Origin: Anoxybacillus sp050480245
Lineage (GTDB): Bacteria; Bacillota; Bacilli; Bacillales; Anoxybacillaceae
Assembly (NCBI GenBank): GCA_050480245.1
Contig: JBCNEQ010000055.1
Strand: one strand, 5' to 3'
DNA: 64,000 nt
In this document: in pieces, positions 37,091 through 45,899 of the stretch
Numbering within the stretch: position 1 is the stretch's first letter
How the letters are laid out: the number at the start of each line of letters is the position of its first letter
The notes under the pieces: generated by a model
What the model saw: only the letters and a program-made list of their open reading frames with translations
Told to the model about the DNA's origin: nothing
The model's database searches: none
Program-made: the position numbers and the translations under genes

Positions 37091-38455
37091 GTGACAGCAT
37101 GTCATTTACCAAAAGAATTCACCATGAAAATGAATGCTTTGCTTCGAGACGAAGCGGAGCGTTTTTTTGCGACGTATAAGGAAGAAAAAATAAATGGTTT
37201 ACGCGTCAATTCATTGAAAATTTCCCCATCATCATTTTTAAATATAAGTCCATGGAAACTTGAACCTATTCCTTTTTGTCCAACAGGATTTTATTATTAC
37301 AACGCTCAACCAGGTAAACATCCATACCATGCGGCTGGGCTATATTACATTCAAGAACCAAGTGCGATGTTTGTAGCAGAAGTGCTTGCCCCATCTCCAG
37401 GAGAGCGAGTGCTGGACTTATGTGCAGCGCCCGGAGGAAAAACGACACAGCTAGCCGCTTTGATGAATAACGAAGGATTTTTATTAGCAAACGAAATTCA
37501 TCCAAAACGCGTAAAAGCTTTATCAGAAAATATTGAGCGACTTGGAATTACAAATGCTGTTGTCACAAATGAAACACCTGAAAAACTATCGGAAACATTT
37601 GAAGGGTTTTTCGATAAAATTTTGGTTGATGCCCCATGTTCAGGTGAAGGGATGTTTCGAAAGGACGAGGAAGCGATTCAATTTTGGAGTTTAGACCATG
37701 TTCAAAAATGTACACAAACACAACGACATATTTTATCGTGCGCTTACAAAATGCTAAATGAAGGTGGAACACTCGTTTATTCGACATGCACATTTTCTCC
37801 TGAAGAAAATGAACAAATTATCGATTGGTTTTTGACGACTTATGCTGATATCGAATTACTTCCGATCCAAAAAGAACATGGCATTCAACCAGGCGTTGCC
37901 GATTGGACAACCACAAACAATGAACAAATCGCACATACAGCAAGATTATGGCCTCATCATATAAAAGGGGAAGGCCATTTCGTCGCGAAAATGCGCAAAC
38001 GCGGCGAAGCGAAGCAATGGAATGGGAAATTGGCCACTTCTAACATATCTAAAGCGATGTGGCGCGATTACGAAACGTTTATGAACGATACGATACGAGC
38101 GACAATAAAAGGAACGATGTATGCGTTTGGAACACACTTATTCGCTCTCCCACATCCTTGCCCTCGCTTAGACGGCTTAAAAGTTATTCGGCCGGGTCTT
38201 CACATCGGGGAATGGAAAAAAAATCGCTTTGAACCAAACCATGCTTTGGCGATGGCATTAACAAAACAGCAAGCACAAGCACATCTTTCTCTTACATTTG
38301 AGGAAAGCATCCGATATATGAAAGGAGAAACATTACAAACGAATGGCGATCGTGGTTGGATATTAATGACGATTGAAGGATATCCACTCGGTTGGGGAAA
38401 AGAAGTAAAAGGAGTCGTAAAAAACTTTTATCCTAAAGGGTTACGGGTCAAATAG
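37091..38455 (+). CDS. rsmF: RsmF-like rRNA (cytosine-C5) methyltransferase
   Basis: This 454-aa NOL1/NOP2/Sun-family methyltransferase has the SAM motif VLDLCAAPGGKTTQLA, the cysteine motif VDAPCSGEGMF and the catalytic STCTFSPEENE, followed by a C-terminal PUA-like RNA-binding part (FYPKGLRVK end). It methylates cytosine in 16S rRNA, and the RsmF/YebU group fits best by C-terminal architecture. The start is GTG 37091, one base after plsY, which suggests coupling. RsmB-type enzymes carry an N-terminal NusB domain that is lacking here. Confidence 0.85.
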   Translation: MTACHLPKEFTMKMNALLRDEAERFFATYKEEKINGLRVNSLKISPSSFLNISPWKLEPIPFCPTGFYYYNAQPGKHPYHAAGLYYIQEPSAMFVAEVLAPSPGERVLDLCAAPGGKTTQLAALMNNEGFLLANEIHPKRVKALSENIERLGITNAVVTNETPEKLSETFEGFFDKILVDAPCSGEGMFRKDEEAIQFWSLDHVQKCTQTQRHILSCAYKMLNEGGTLVYSTCTFSPEENEQIIDWFLTTYADIELLPIQKEHGIQPGVADWTTTNNEQIAHTARLWPHHIKGEGHFVAKMRKRGEAKQWNGKLATSNISKAMWRDYETFMNDTIRATIKGTMYAFGTHLFALPHPCPRLDGLKVIRPGLHIGEWKKNRFEPNHALAMALTKQQAQAHLSLTFEESIRYMKGETLQTNGDRGWILMTIEGYPLGWGKEVKGVVKNFYPKGLRVK

Positions 38456-38487
38456 GATGTCCCTTGTAGCGAGGGACATCCTTTATT
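38455..38487 (+). terminator. intrinsic terminator of plsY-rsmF unit
   Basis: GGATGTCCCT and AGGGACATCC form a perfect 10-bp stem followed by TTTATTTT; it overlaps the 3' end of ypmS on the other strand. Confidence 0.85.
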
Positions 38488-39043
38488 TTGTTATAGTAAC
38501 TGTAAAAGTGATATCATCTTTATTTAAATCGAACGTTTTCGCTTTTAACACATATCCTTTTTTAATATGGATGTTGCTTACAACAATGTAGATGCGTTCT
38601 TGTTTTGCATCCACTTTCACCCAATTTGGTAAAGAAGCATGCTTATTTATATACCCTAGCACATACGGTACAGGTAAATGAAGTTGACCTAACGTCATCG
38701 TCGGATGAGCAAGCACAATATTTCCATGTTCATCAACAGTCGGATCAAACGCCATGGCCAAATCGACCGATTTTTCGAATATCGGAATGGTGCTTGTTAC
38801 GTACAGACGATCAGCTAATTGAACATCATAAGATAATTTGCCTGTTTTTCCATGTTTCTGAATATAATCGTTCACTAACGTATTAAGATGTTGTTTAGAT
38901 GTTTGAACAGTAAATATCGGTCCTTCCTTTTTGACATTCGGAATATTTGGAACAGAAGATGGCTGAAACATATAAAAAAATAATAACACGATCATCAAAC
39001 CGTTGATTGTTAACAAGCTAAAAAATAAAATTTTCCATTTCAC
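38483..39043 (-). CDS. ypmS: YpmS-like membrane-anchored protein (DUF2140)
   Basis: This 186-aa protein has one N-terminal transmembrane helix (ILFFSLLTINGLMIVLLFFYMF) and an extracytoplasmic domain with LPVPYVLGYINK and PNWVKVDAKQERIYI typical of YpmS. Function is unknown. The GTG start follows AAAAGGAG. It follows the lipoprotein gene ypmR by three bases, so the two surface proteins are made together. Confidence 0.85.
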   Translation of the reverse strand: MKWKILFFSLLTINGLMIVLLFFYMFQPSSVPNIPNVKKEGPIFTVQTSKQHLNTLVNDYIQKHGKTGKLSYDVQLADRLYVTSTIPIFEKSVDLAMAFDPTVDEHGNIVLAHPTMTLGQLHLPVPYVLGYINKHASLPNWVKVDAKQERIYIVVSNIHIKKGYVLKAKTFDLNKDDITFTVTITK

Positions 39044-39046
39044 ATT

Positions 39047-39796
39047 TCATTCTCCTTTTATCCACTCGCTACGTTTTTGCAAGTATTCATATATACGTTG
39101 TGCGATTTGTTCATACCCAAGTGCATTTGGATGAAATTGGTCGTCACACAATACATTGTCACGTCCTTCAAATAAATCCGCAATAGGTACAAACAATGCA
39201 CGATCATAGCGGGAAATGACTTCCTTACTTCCCTCGTTCCATATGTGCATAATCTTATCCGTTTCCGATATATTAGGAAAAACCGACGAAAATGGGTTGT
39301 ATAACCCAACCAATACAATGTAAGCGTCTTTATTTATGTGACGAAGCAACTGCAACTGCTCATCAAGTCGTGAAGCAAACGCTTGTTGTTCTTTAACAAA
39401 CAAATCATATGTTAAAGATAAAAAATGTGAACGAACCACTTTCATAACATCGTTTCCGCCAATCGTAATAAAAATAAGATCCGCTTGCTGAATGACCGAT
39501 TCGTTATTCAACATGACGTCTGCAAGTTGTGTACTACGTAGTCCCCGCTTGCCGAAATTGCTTACAAACACTTTATTCACATCGTCACGATTTTCTAAAT
39601 ATTGCTTGATTAATGTAACATATCCTCCTTTCTCATCGCCTACTCCTTCTGTTAATGAATCACCTAACGCCACAACTTGCAAATCACGCGGCTTCGTTTG
39701 TTCTTGTTTATTTTCTTTCGTGATGGTCGTGATGGTTGGTGAAGAAGAACATCCGACTAAACACATACAAAAGAACAGAAGAAAAAATTTGTTCAC
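39047..39796 (-). CDS. ypmR: YpmR-like SGNH/GDSL lipoprotein
   Basis: This 249-aa protein begins with a lipoprotein signal (FFLLFFCMCLVGC, cysteine at 16). Next is an SGNH hydrolase domain: block I VVALGDSLTEG with the catalytic serine, block III ITIGGNDVMK, and block V DDQFHPNALGY with aspartate and histidine. It is probably an exported esterase or lipase acting at the membrane surface; its substrate is unknown. The start is GTG behind GAGGGGATTACAT. ypmQ, ypmR and ypmS keep the B. subtilis order. Confidence 0.87.
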   Translation of the reverse strand: MNKFFLLFFCMCLVGCSSSPTITTITKENKQEQTKPRDLQVVALGDSLTEGVGDEKGGYVTLIKQYLENRDDVNKVFVSNFGKRGLRSTQLADVMLNNESVIQQADLIFITIGGNDVMKVVRSHFLSLTYDLFVKEQQAFASRLDEQLQLLRHINKDAYIVLVGLYNPFSSVFPNISETDKIMHIWNEGSKEVISRYDRALFVPIADLFEGRDNVLCDDQFHPNALGYEQIAQRIYEYLQKRSEWIKGE

Positions 39797-39861
39797 ATGT
39801 AATCCCCTCTCTATAAAAGAAAAGACAAAAATGACAGGGTTATCATTTTTGCCTGCATGTT

Positions 39862-40434
39862 CTATTCTTGTAACATGTCAATATGTTTTAAAATTTCTTC
39901 GTAAGGTACGTTATTTAAACCACTATAATACTTAACAATTGTTCCGTTTTGATCAACAAGATAAAAATCTGTACCGTGAATAACTTGATCTCCTTCTTGC
40001 GGCTTTTTTACAACGGCTTTAAAGTTTTTTTGAGCAAAACGTTCAATGTCTTGTTGCGTGTATCCTGTAAGCAAATGCCAATTACTTAAATCTCCTTGAA
40101 ACTTCTTTATATACGCTTTGAGCTCCTCTGGTGTATCATGCTCAGGATCTACACTAAATGAAACAAAATGAACGTCTAACCCTTCTTCTTTTGCCATCTT
40201 TTGCAGTTTTGCCATATTTGCTGTCATTGGTGGGCACACATCAGCGCATCGTGTAAAAATAAAATCAGCTACCCACACTTTTCCTTTCAAATCAGCTAGA
40301 CCAAATGTTTGACCATTTTGATCAGTAAATGCAAAATCTTCAATCGGCCAATTTTTTGCATCTGGAATCGATTGTTGGCAAGCAACAAGCAAGGTTAATA
40401 ACAGAACGGACAACCATAAACGTACACGTCTCAA
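39862..40434 (-). CDS. ypmQ: SCO1/SenC-family copper protein YpmQ
   Basis: This 190-aa lipoprotein (lipobox LLVAC) has a thioredoxin-like SCO domain. The copper and thiol motif is FTRCADVCPPM (CxxxC) and the conserved histidine is in IHGTDFYLVDQNG. SCO proteins deliver copper or reduce the Cu-A site of cytochrome c oxidase on the outer face of the membrane. The start is TTG 40434 after GGAGGAGTTATCG. It sits upstream of ypmR and ypmS and downstream of a DegV-family gene. Confidence 0.9.
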   Translation of the reverse strand: MRRVRLWLSVLLLTLLVACQQSIPDAKNWPIEDFAFTDQNGQTFGLADLKGKVWVADFIFTRCADVCPPMTANMAKLQKMAKEEGLDVHFVSFSVDPEHDTPEELKAYIKKFQGDLSNWHLLTGYTQQDIERFAQKNFKAVVKKPQEGDQVIHGTDFYLVDQNGTIVKYYSGLNNVPYEEILKHIDMLQE

Positions 40435-40446
40435 CGATAACTCCTC

Positions 40447-41289
40447 CTACCCCGTATAGTACATAAATCCAATTGCCCCTGGACCTGTGTGCACAGAAAT
40501 AATCGGGGTTGTATACACAATTTCAGTTTGTGTCCATCCTGTTGCTTCCGCAATCGACTGCTTTAATCGTTCGCTTAAATCAAGTGCATCGGCATGAGCA
40601 ATCCCTACGGCTCGGATCGTTTTTCCTTTCGTATGTTCAACAAACTGATTTGTTAAATATTTAACGATTTGAGACTGACTACGCACTTTTGTTGCTGGTG
40701 TGTATACCCCATCTTCTAATGAAGCGATCGGTTTAATGTTCAATAGCGAACCAATCATTGCTTTTCCTCGTCCAATTCGTCCACCTTTGACGAGGTTTTC
40801 AAGCGTATCAACAACGACGAATAAATGTGTATTTGCGCGGATCGCATCAAGACGTGAAACAATTTCTGCTACCGTTTTTCCTTCAGCAGCCATTTTTGCC
40901 GCTTCTAACACTTGAAAGCCAAGCGCAAGGGAAATGAAACGCGAATCGATGACTGTGACGTTCGCCTTTGTCATAGCCGCTGCGCTTTCCGCTGAACGCA
41001 CAGTACCGCTCATTCCACCTGTCATATGAATCGAGATGACATCATATCCTGCTTCACCTAATTCATCGTACACTTGTAAAAACTGACCTGTAGACGGTTG
41101 GGAACTTTTTGGTAGCTCATCTGCCTGCTTCATTTTTTCAATAAATTGCTGTGGAGTTAAGTCAATGCCATCTAAATATGTTTGACCATCAATGGAGATA
41201 GATAATGGTACAACACGAATGTCCCACGTCTCCATTTGCTCTTTTGACAAATCGACTGTAGAATCTGTCACAATCTTTACTTTACTCAT
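40447..41289 (-). CDS. DegV-family fatty acid-binding protein
   Basis: The protein has about 280 residues. KIVTDSTVDLSKEQ at the start, SQPSTGQFLQVYDEL and ISIHMTGGMSGTVRSAE carry the DegV ligand-binding residues. The C-terminal NIKPIASLEDG and SVHTGPGAIGFMYY complete the family pattern. DegV proteins bind fatty acids, and in Firmicutes the FakB group presents them to the kinase FakA; no FakA is nearby. ATG 41289 has GGAAGTGA at good spacing. GTG 41298 is an alternative but lies too close to the site. Confidence 0.88.
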   Translation of the reverse strand: MSKVKIVTDSTVDLSKEQMETWDIRVVPLSISIDGQTYLDGIDLTPQQFIEKMKQADELPKSSQPSTGQFLQVYDELGEAGYDVISIHMTGGMSGTVRSAESAAAMTKANVTVIDSRFISLALGFQVLEAAKMAAEGKTVAEIVSRLDAIRANTHLFVVVDTLENLVKGGRIGRGKAMIGSLLNIKPIASLEDGVYTPATKVRSQSQIVKYLTNQFVEHTKGKTIRAVGIAHADALDLSERLKQSIAEATGWTQTEIVYTTPIISVHTGPGAIGFMYYTG

Positions 41290-41383
41290 TTTCTTCACTT
41301 CCTATATGTCATTCTAAAATTTTCGTACGGTGAAATTATATAATAAAATCCTCCGATATGTCGCCAGTTTCATAAAATTTTTT

Positions 41384-41423
41384 GTAAAAAAAAGAGCTGA
41401 TTTGCACATTAGCAAAACAGCTC
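41384..41423 (-). terminator. intrinsic terminator of ypmP
   Basis: GAGCTGATTTGC pairs with GCAAAACAGCTC (one mismatch), and the minus strand continues with a T-run of more than eight bases. Confidence 0.85.
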
Positions 41424-41432
41424 CTTAACCAT

Positions 41433-41684
41433 TTATGCATTGTTTTTCAAAATTTCAGATTTAAATATTTGTTCGTATACCGGCCACTTTAACACACGCT
41501 TTAAGTATTCTTTAAACGAGTATACCTTTTTCGGATGTTGGTTCGCATACACTTGCGCAATAAACATTTGTAATCTTACTTTTACAATAAATTGATAAGG
41601 GTTATCGTCCTCCAATAACGGAATTTCGATAATTTTTACTTTTTGCCCATCTCCGTTTTTAAACTCTAGGCTTTTAAATAACAA
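41433..41684 (-). CDS. ypmP: YpmP-like protein (DUF2535)
   Basis: This 83-aa soluble protein opens MLFKSLEFKNGDGQKVKIIEIPLLE and has VYSFKEYLKRVLKWPVYE near the C-terminus, the pattern of DUF2535/YpmP. Function is unknown. It stands between ilvA and the ypm cluster, the same place as in B. subtilis, and has its own strong terminator. Confidence 0.82.
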   Translation of the reverse strand: MLFKSLEFKNGDGQKVKIIEIPLLEDDNPYQFIVKVRLQMFIAQVYANQHPKKVYSFKEYLKRVLKWPVYEQIFKSEILKNNA

Positions 41685-41781
41685 AATATCAATCCTCTTT
41701 TTTGACCGATTTACTTACATTATACACGATTTTTAAGTTGAAGTATGTTACATTTCGTCGTTAATTTATAAAAAATTTTTG

Positions 41782-43050
41782 TCAAATAAGCAAATGAAAT
41801 AAGCTACTATCTTTATTTACTTCCATAAACGGGAACCCTTTTTTCTTCATTCGTTCAACAAGCGGACCATAATCTTCGCGACATTTTAATTCGACACCAA
41901 CGAGAGCCGGCCCACTATCTTTATTGTTTTTTTTCGTATATTCAAAAAGTGTAATATCATCCGTTGGCCCTAACACTTCGTCAAGAAATTCTCGTAAAGC
42001 TCCAGCCCGTTGTGGAAAGTTCACAATAAAATAGTGTTGTAGCCCTTCATAAATCATAGACCGCTCTTTAATTTCTTGCATGCGTCCAATATCGTTGTTT
42101 CCTCCACTAATAATGCAAACAACGGTCTTACCGCGGATTTGCTCTTTATATAAATCAAGCGCGGCCAACGGCAACGCTCCAGCAGGTTCGACAACAATCG
42201 CATTCTCATTATAAAGTTGCAAAATCGTCGTACATACTTTTCCTTCAGGAACGACGACAATATCGTCAACAAGCTCTTTCGCTAACGCAAATGTTTTTTC
42301 ACCCACACGCTTAACCGCCGCACCGTCTACAAACGGATCAATATCACTTAAAGTAACCACTTCTTTTGCTTCGAATGATTTTTTCATTGACGGTGCTCCT
42401 TCAGGTTCAATACCGATAAGCTTTGTTGCCGGAGAAATACTTTTCATATATGTGCCGACACCAGAAATGAGCCCCCCTCCACCGATGCTTGCAAACACAT
42501 AATCAATCGGTTCTTCACAATCATTTAAAATTTCCACACCAACCGTCCCTTGACCTGCGATGACAGCTTCATCATCAAATGGGTGGATAAACGTTCGCTG
42601 CTCTTGCTTTGCACAAATGAGTGCCTGTCCATAAGAATCGTCAAATGTATCGCCGACTAAAATAATATCGACAAACTCCCGCCCGAAAAATTGTACTTGT
42701 GATACTTTTTGTCTCGGAGTTGTAGAAGGCATATAAATTTTCCCATGCACACCGAGCGCTCGACACGAATAAGCAACTCCTTGTGCGTGATTACCTGCAC
42801 TTGCACAAACAATTCCGTTTTTCTTTTCTTCTTCACGTAAACTTTTCATGCGATAATATGCTCCACGAATTTTAAACGATCGAACGACTTGTAAATCTTC
42901 ACGTTTCAAATATACATGGCAACCATAACGTTCTGAAAGTAATTCATTTTTTTGTAAAGGGGTATGATACACGACATCTTTTAACGTTTGATAAGCAATT
43001 AAAATATCTTCTACATATACACCTTGTTTTCGTTTCACTTGTTGTTCCAT
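41782..43050 (-). CDS. ilvA: threonine dehydratase IlvA
   Basis: This 422-aa PLP enzyme has the lysine that binds the cofactor in VRSFKIRGAYYRM near residue 60, SAGNHAQGVAYSC, and the phosphate-binding SIGGGGLISGVGTYM. A C-terminal ACT-like regulatory domain (about 335-422) includes PQRAGALREFLDEVLG and indicates the biosynthetic, isoleucine-inhibited form. It deaminates threonine to 2-oxobutanoate, the first step to isoleucine. It is monocistronic here, away from the ilv-leu operon, as in related bacilli. No T-box leader was seen upstream. Confidence 0.93.
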   Translation of the reverse strand: MEQQVKRKQGVYVEDILIAYQTLKDVVYHTPLQKNELLSERYGCHVYLKREDLQVVRSFKIRGAYYRMKSLREEEKKNGIVCASAGNHAQGVAYSCRALGVHGKIYMPSTTPRQKVSQVQFFGREFVDIILVGDTFDDSYGQALICAKQEQRTFIHPFDDEAVIAGQGTVGVEILNDCEEPIDYVFASIGGGGLISGVGTYMKSISPATKLIGIEPEGAPSMKKSFEAKEVVTLSDIDPFVDGAAVKRVGEKTFALAKELVDDIVVVPEGKVCTTILQLYNENAIVVEPAGALPLAALDLYKEQIRGKTVVCIISGGNNDIGRMQEIKERSMIYEGLQHYFIVNFPQRAGALREFLDEVLGPTDDITLFEYTKKNNKDSGPALVGVELKCREDYGPLVERMKKKGFPFMEVNKDSSLFHLLI

Positions 43051-43173
43051 CTTCTCATTTCCTTTCCGTTTATAATTTCGGTGTCAAAATTATGTTATTC
43101 TAAAATATATCATATTTTCGGATAAAGAAAAGTAAATTTTCTAAAAATTATTTAGAAAGATGAAGCTCGCTTA

Positions 43174-43665
43174 TTAGCGAGCTGTTCGTTCATATACGCA
43201 AAATGTATGCGGGTAACGGTTTTTTTCATCTTGTACACCAGGTTGAGCGGTACGAAGCATCCATTCTTTTTCATCAATCGGTGGGAAAAATGTATCTCCT
43301 GTAAACGTTGCATCAATGTGTGTGACATACAATCGATCCGCTAATAGCATCGCTTGTTCAAATACTTGCGCCCCTCCAATGATGAACACATGTCCATATT
43401 GCTGTTCAATTTGCTTAATATCCTCCATCGAATGAATGACTTCAACATGCGAATTTGTTGAAAACGTTTTGTCTCGTGTAAGTATCATATTGATTCTCCC
43501 TGGGAGTGGTCGACCGATTGATGCAAATGTTTTTCGCCCCATGACAATCGGATGTCCCATAGTTACCCGCTTGAAATAAGCTAAATCTGCTGGTAAATGC
43601 CAAGGTAACGTATTGTTATAACCGATGACCCGATTTCGATCCATAGCCACAATAATAGAAATCAA
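43174..43665 (-). CDS. dfrA: dihydrofolate reductase
   Basis: This 163-aa enzyme reads ISIIVAMDRNRVIGYNNTLPWHLPADLAYFK with the catalytic aspartate in the LPAD loop, IVMGRKTFASIGRPLPGR, and VFIIGGAQVFEQ for NADPH. It regenerates tetrahydrofolate from the dihydrofolate made by ThyA. I chose TTG 43665, preceded by AAGGAAGTGAG, because it yields the normal MISIIVAMD start. The longer frame overlaps thyA. The gene lies 13 bp downstream of thyA in the classic thyA-dfrA pair. A short GC stem over the stop may help end the transcript. Confidence 0.93.
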   Translation of the reverse strand: MISIIVAMDRNRVIGYNNTLPWHLPADLAYFKRVTMGHPIVMGRKTFASIGRPLPGRINMILTRDKTFSTNSHVEVIHSMEDIKQIEQQYGHVFIIGGAQVFEQAMLLADRLYVTHIDATFTGDTFFPPIDEKEWMLRTAQPGVQDEKNRYPHTFCVYERTAR

Positions 43666-43678
43666 TTGACTCACTTCC

Positions 43679-44473
43679 TTATATAGACACATCTGCTTTA
43701 ATATGCGGATGTGGATCATAATCAACAATTTCAAAATCTTCAAAACGATACTCAAAAATAGAAGCTGGCTTTCGTTTTATTATTAATTTCGGAAGTGGAC
43801 GCGGTTCTCTCGTTAATTGCAATTTGGCTTGCTCGATATGATTCATATATAAATGAACATCACCACCGGTAAAAATGAGTTCTTTCGGTTGTAGATTGCA
43901 TTGTTGAGCAACCATATGCGTAAGTAGTGCATAACTTGCAATATTGAACGGAAGACCTAAAAATGTATCAACAGATCGCTGTTGCCACATGCATGATAAC
44001 ATGCCATTTTCCACGTAAAACTGAAAAGCGTAATGACAAGGTGGCAATTTCATACGATCTAATTCCGCCACATTCCACGCGCTCACTAAAAGTCTGCGGG
44101 AGTTCGGATTTGTTTTTATTTGTTCAATCACTTCGCTAATTTGATCAATCGTTCGGCCGTCCGCTCCTTTCCATGAACGCCATTGCGCTCCATATACCGG
44201 CCCTAAATCTCCGTTTTCATCAGCCCATTCATCCCAAATCGTTACACTATTCTCTTTTAAATAACGAATATTTGTGTCCCCACTCAAAAACCAAAGCAAC
44301 TCATGAATAATGGAACGAATATGTAATTTTTTTGTTGTAAGTAAAGGAAACCCTTCACGTAAATCAAAACGCAATTGACGTCCAAATACAGAAAGCGTCC
44401 CTGTCCCTGTACGATCGTCTTTATACACACCGTTTTGCAAAATATCTTCAAGTAATTGTAAATATTGCTTCAT
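43679..44473 (-). CDS. thyA: thymidylate synthase ThyA
   Basis: This 264-aa enzyme has the length of E. coli-type ThyA, with nucleophile cysteine C146 in PPCHYAFQF. DDRTGTGTLSVFGRQL, FNIASYALLTHM and the dUMP-binding RSWKGADG/RRLLVSAWN segments are all present. It converts dUMP to dTMP using methylene-THF and releases dihydrofolate for the adjacent DfrA. It corresponds to B. subtilis thyB rather than the flavin-dependent ThyX. Confidence 0.95.
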   Translation of the reverse strand: MKQYLQLLEDILQNGVYKDDRTGTGTLSVFGRQLRFDLREGFPLLTTKKLHIRSIIHELLWFLSGDTNIRYLKENSVTIWDEWADENGDLGPVYGAQWRSWKGADGRTIDQISEVIEQIKTNPNSRRLLVSAWNVAELDRMKLPPCHYAFQFYVENGMLSCMWQQRSVDTFLGLPFNIASYALLTHMVAQQCNLQPKELIFTGGDVHLYMNHIEQAKLQLTREPRPLPKLIIKRKPASIFEYRFEDFEIVDYDPHPHIKADVSI

Positions 44474-44539
44474 GATACTCTCACCCTTTTTTATTTGCTC
44501 TCACTTATTATGACATAAAGCATAAAAGTAGGAAAGACA

Positions 44540-44569
44540 AAAAACCGCAGGATTTCTCCTCACGGTTTT
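44540..44569 (-). terminator. terminator behind the hypE fragment
   Basis: AAAACCGCAGGA and TCCTCACGGTTTT pair with one mismatch around TTTC; a minus-strand T-run follows. It overlaps the last codon of the hypE remnant. Confidence 0.65.
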
Positions 44570-44790
44570 AACAAATGCGCGGCAGCATGAGTCCTGTTAA
44601 TCGATATAGTCGTCGTGTCGTACCGAGCGGTGTTCGCAATAAGAGTTGACCTTTGTTTGTTGCTCGAACCGTTCCGATCACAGCTACGTCTTTTCCTTCT
44701 AGTTGGGAACGAAGTACATCAAGAATGGTCTGTTCATCTTCTTTTGGTACGATCATGACTACTTTTCCTTCGTTAGCCAAATAATTAAAA
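44568..44790 (-). pseudogene. hypE: HypE C-terminal fragment
   Basis: The open frame encodes NYLANEGKVVMIVPKEDEQ, a central VAVIGTV...GQLLLRTPLG and ends LPRIC. This is the C-terminal AIR-synthase domain of HypE, including the terminal cysteine that carries the thiocyanate/cyanide ligand during [NiFe]-hydrogenase maturation. About 70 residues remain of a protein normally near 330. The N-terminal ATP-binding domain and all other hyp or hydrogenase genes are absent from the window. The upstream codons (MSKKRLQSRRRFLFF) come from the tatC terminator hairpin. It is a deletion remnant between thyA and tatC. Confidence 0.75.
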
Positions 44791-44822
44791 AACAAAAAGC
44801 GCCTTCTACTCTGAAGACGCTT
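44786..44822 (-). terminator. intrinsic terminator of tatC
   Basis: AAGCGCCTTC (44797-44806) pairs with GAAGACGCTT (44813-44822), one mismatch; the minus strand continues TTTTTGTTTTTT. Confidence 0.75.
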
Positions 44823-45558
44823 CTTGCTCAAACCGTTTTTCTTTTCGTTTATAAACGAATTTTGAAATGGATATGCTCACCTCATATAACACCAATAATG
44901 GAATTGTCACTAAAAAATCAGAAATAAAATCTGGAGGTGTAATCGTTACCGCAATAATAACTAATACAAAATATGCGTATTTTCTCATTTTTTGTAGCGC
45001 GTATGGATTGATAAGGCCAATACTTGTTAAAAACATTACGATAATTGGCAACTCAAACAATACAGCAAACGGAACGGTCATGTTTAAAATAAACCGAAAA
45101 TACTTTTCTGTTGTAAACATCGTTGCAAACAAATTTTCACCAAGGCTCATTAAAAAGTGGAACACCATCGGCAATACAACAAAGTAACCAAAACATAAAC
45201 CGAGAACAAATAACAAAAACGTCGCTGGGATATACGATAACGTTACTTTTCGTTCTCTTGGAGTAAGAGCAGGCTTAACAAACATCCATACTTGCCACAC
45301 AAATACCGGAATCGTCATTGTAATCGCAAATACCCCAGCTAACATCACATATACCCACAAAATATCGGTCGGCCCTAAAATCGTTAGCTTGACATCTAAA
45401 TCGGCGATCAGCCAACGATATAAATCTTGAACAAAAACAAATCCTACAATAAAAAATAAAATCAGTGCTCCAACAACAATAAAAATGCGCTTGCGTAACT
45501 CTTCTAAGTGTTCGACTAACGTCATCTCTTTATCTTCATATCGTTTTTTTTCTTTCAC
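44806..45558 (-). CDS. tatC: twin-arginine translocase subunit TatC
   Basis: This membrane protein of about 250 aa has six hydrophobic segments. It has the TatC entry sequence MTLVEHLEELRKRIFIVVGAL, which holds the signal-peptide binding glutamate, then FVKPALTPRERK and FGYFVVLPMVFHFLM. With TatA it exports folded proteins carrying twin-arginine signals. The start is uncertain: GTG 45558 is used here, while GTG 45570 or ATG near 45528 are alternatives and none has an ideal binding site. It lies 54 bp after tatA with a terminator-like hairpin between. Confidence 0.92.
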   Translation of the reverse strand: MKEKKRYEDKEMTLVEHLEELRKRIFIVVGALILFFIVGFVFVQDLYRWLIADLDVKLTILGPTDILWVYVMLAGVFAITMTIPVFVWQVWMFVKPALTPRERKVTLSYIPATFLLFVLGLCFGYFVVLPMVFHFLMSLGENLFATMFTTEKYFRFILNMTVPFAVLFELPIIVMFLTSIGLINPYALQKMRKYAYFVLVIIAVTITPPDFISDFLVTIPLLVLYEVSISISKFVYKRKEKRFEQEASSE

Positions 45559-45585
45559 GAGCGTAAACACCAACCTTTTCCATGT

Positions 45586-45610
45586 TAAAAACGGCAACAC
45601 ATCGTTGCCG
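45586..45610 (-). terminator. hairpin with T-run between tatA and tatC
   Basis: CGGCAAC (45592-45598) pairs with GTTGCCG (45604-45610), followed on the minus strand by TTTTT. It would make tatA more abundant than tatC if it terminates partially. Confidence 0.7.
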
Positions 45611-45612
45611 CT

Positions 45613-45807
45613 TCATGATTTACGCGCTTCTTTATTTTCATCAAGCTCCTCTAATACTTCATCCCGCAATCCTTTTGTTGACTTTTTAAACTCACGCAAC
45701 GTTTCACCGAAAGCACGTCCAATTTCAGGCAGTTTTTTCGGTCCGAAAATGACAAGAGCGATGACAAGAATTAAAATTAAACCAGGCACTCCGATATTTG
45801 AAAGCAT
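45613..45807 (-). CDS. tatA: twin-arginine translocase subunit TatA
   Basis: This 64-aa protein has an N-terminal transmembrane helix (IGVPGLILILVIALVIFGPKKLPEIG), the hinge FGPKKLP, the amphipathic helix GRAFGETLREFKKSTKG and an acidic tail. TatA forms the pore assembly of the minimal TatA-TatC translocase of Gram-positive bacteria. ATG 45807 follows AAAGGAGATGACGTT. It is the first gene of the tat pair. Confidence 0.93.
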   Translation of the reverse strand: MLSNIGVPGLILILVIALVIFGPKKLPEIGRAFGETLREFKKSTKGLRDEVLEELDENKEARKS

Positions 45808-45899
45808 AACGTCATCTCCTTTTTTTCATACATACGCTCCTTTTATTGTATTGCTAAGATCTTCATTTTTCAATGACAATTTTTTTAGAGGTGTGAGAA

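Noticed and set aside
43051..43173. T-box leader for ilvA
   Set aside because: The interval is short and AT-rich with no T-box sequence or terminator-antiterminator pair.
44703..45187. Plus-strand ORFs opposite tatC
   Set aside because: They are antisense to a well-supported membrane protein gene and lack ribosome binding sites.
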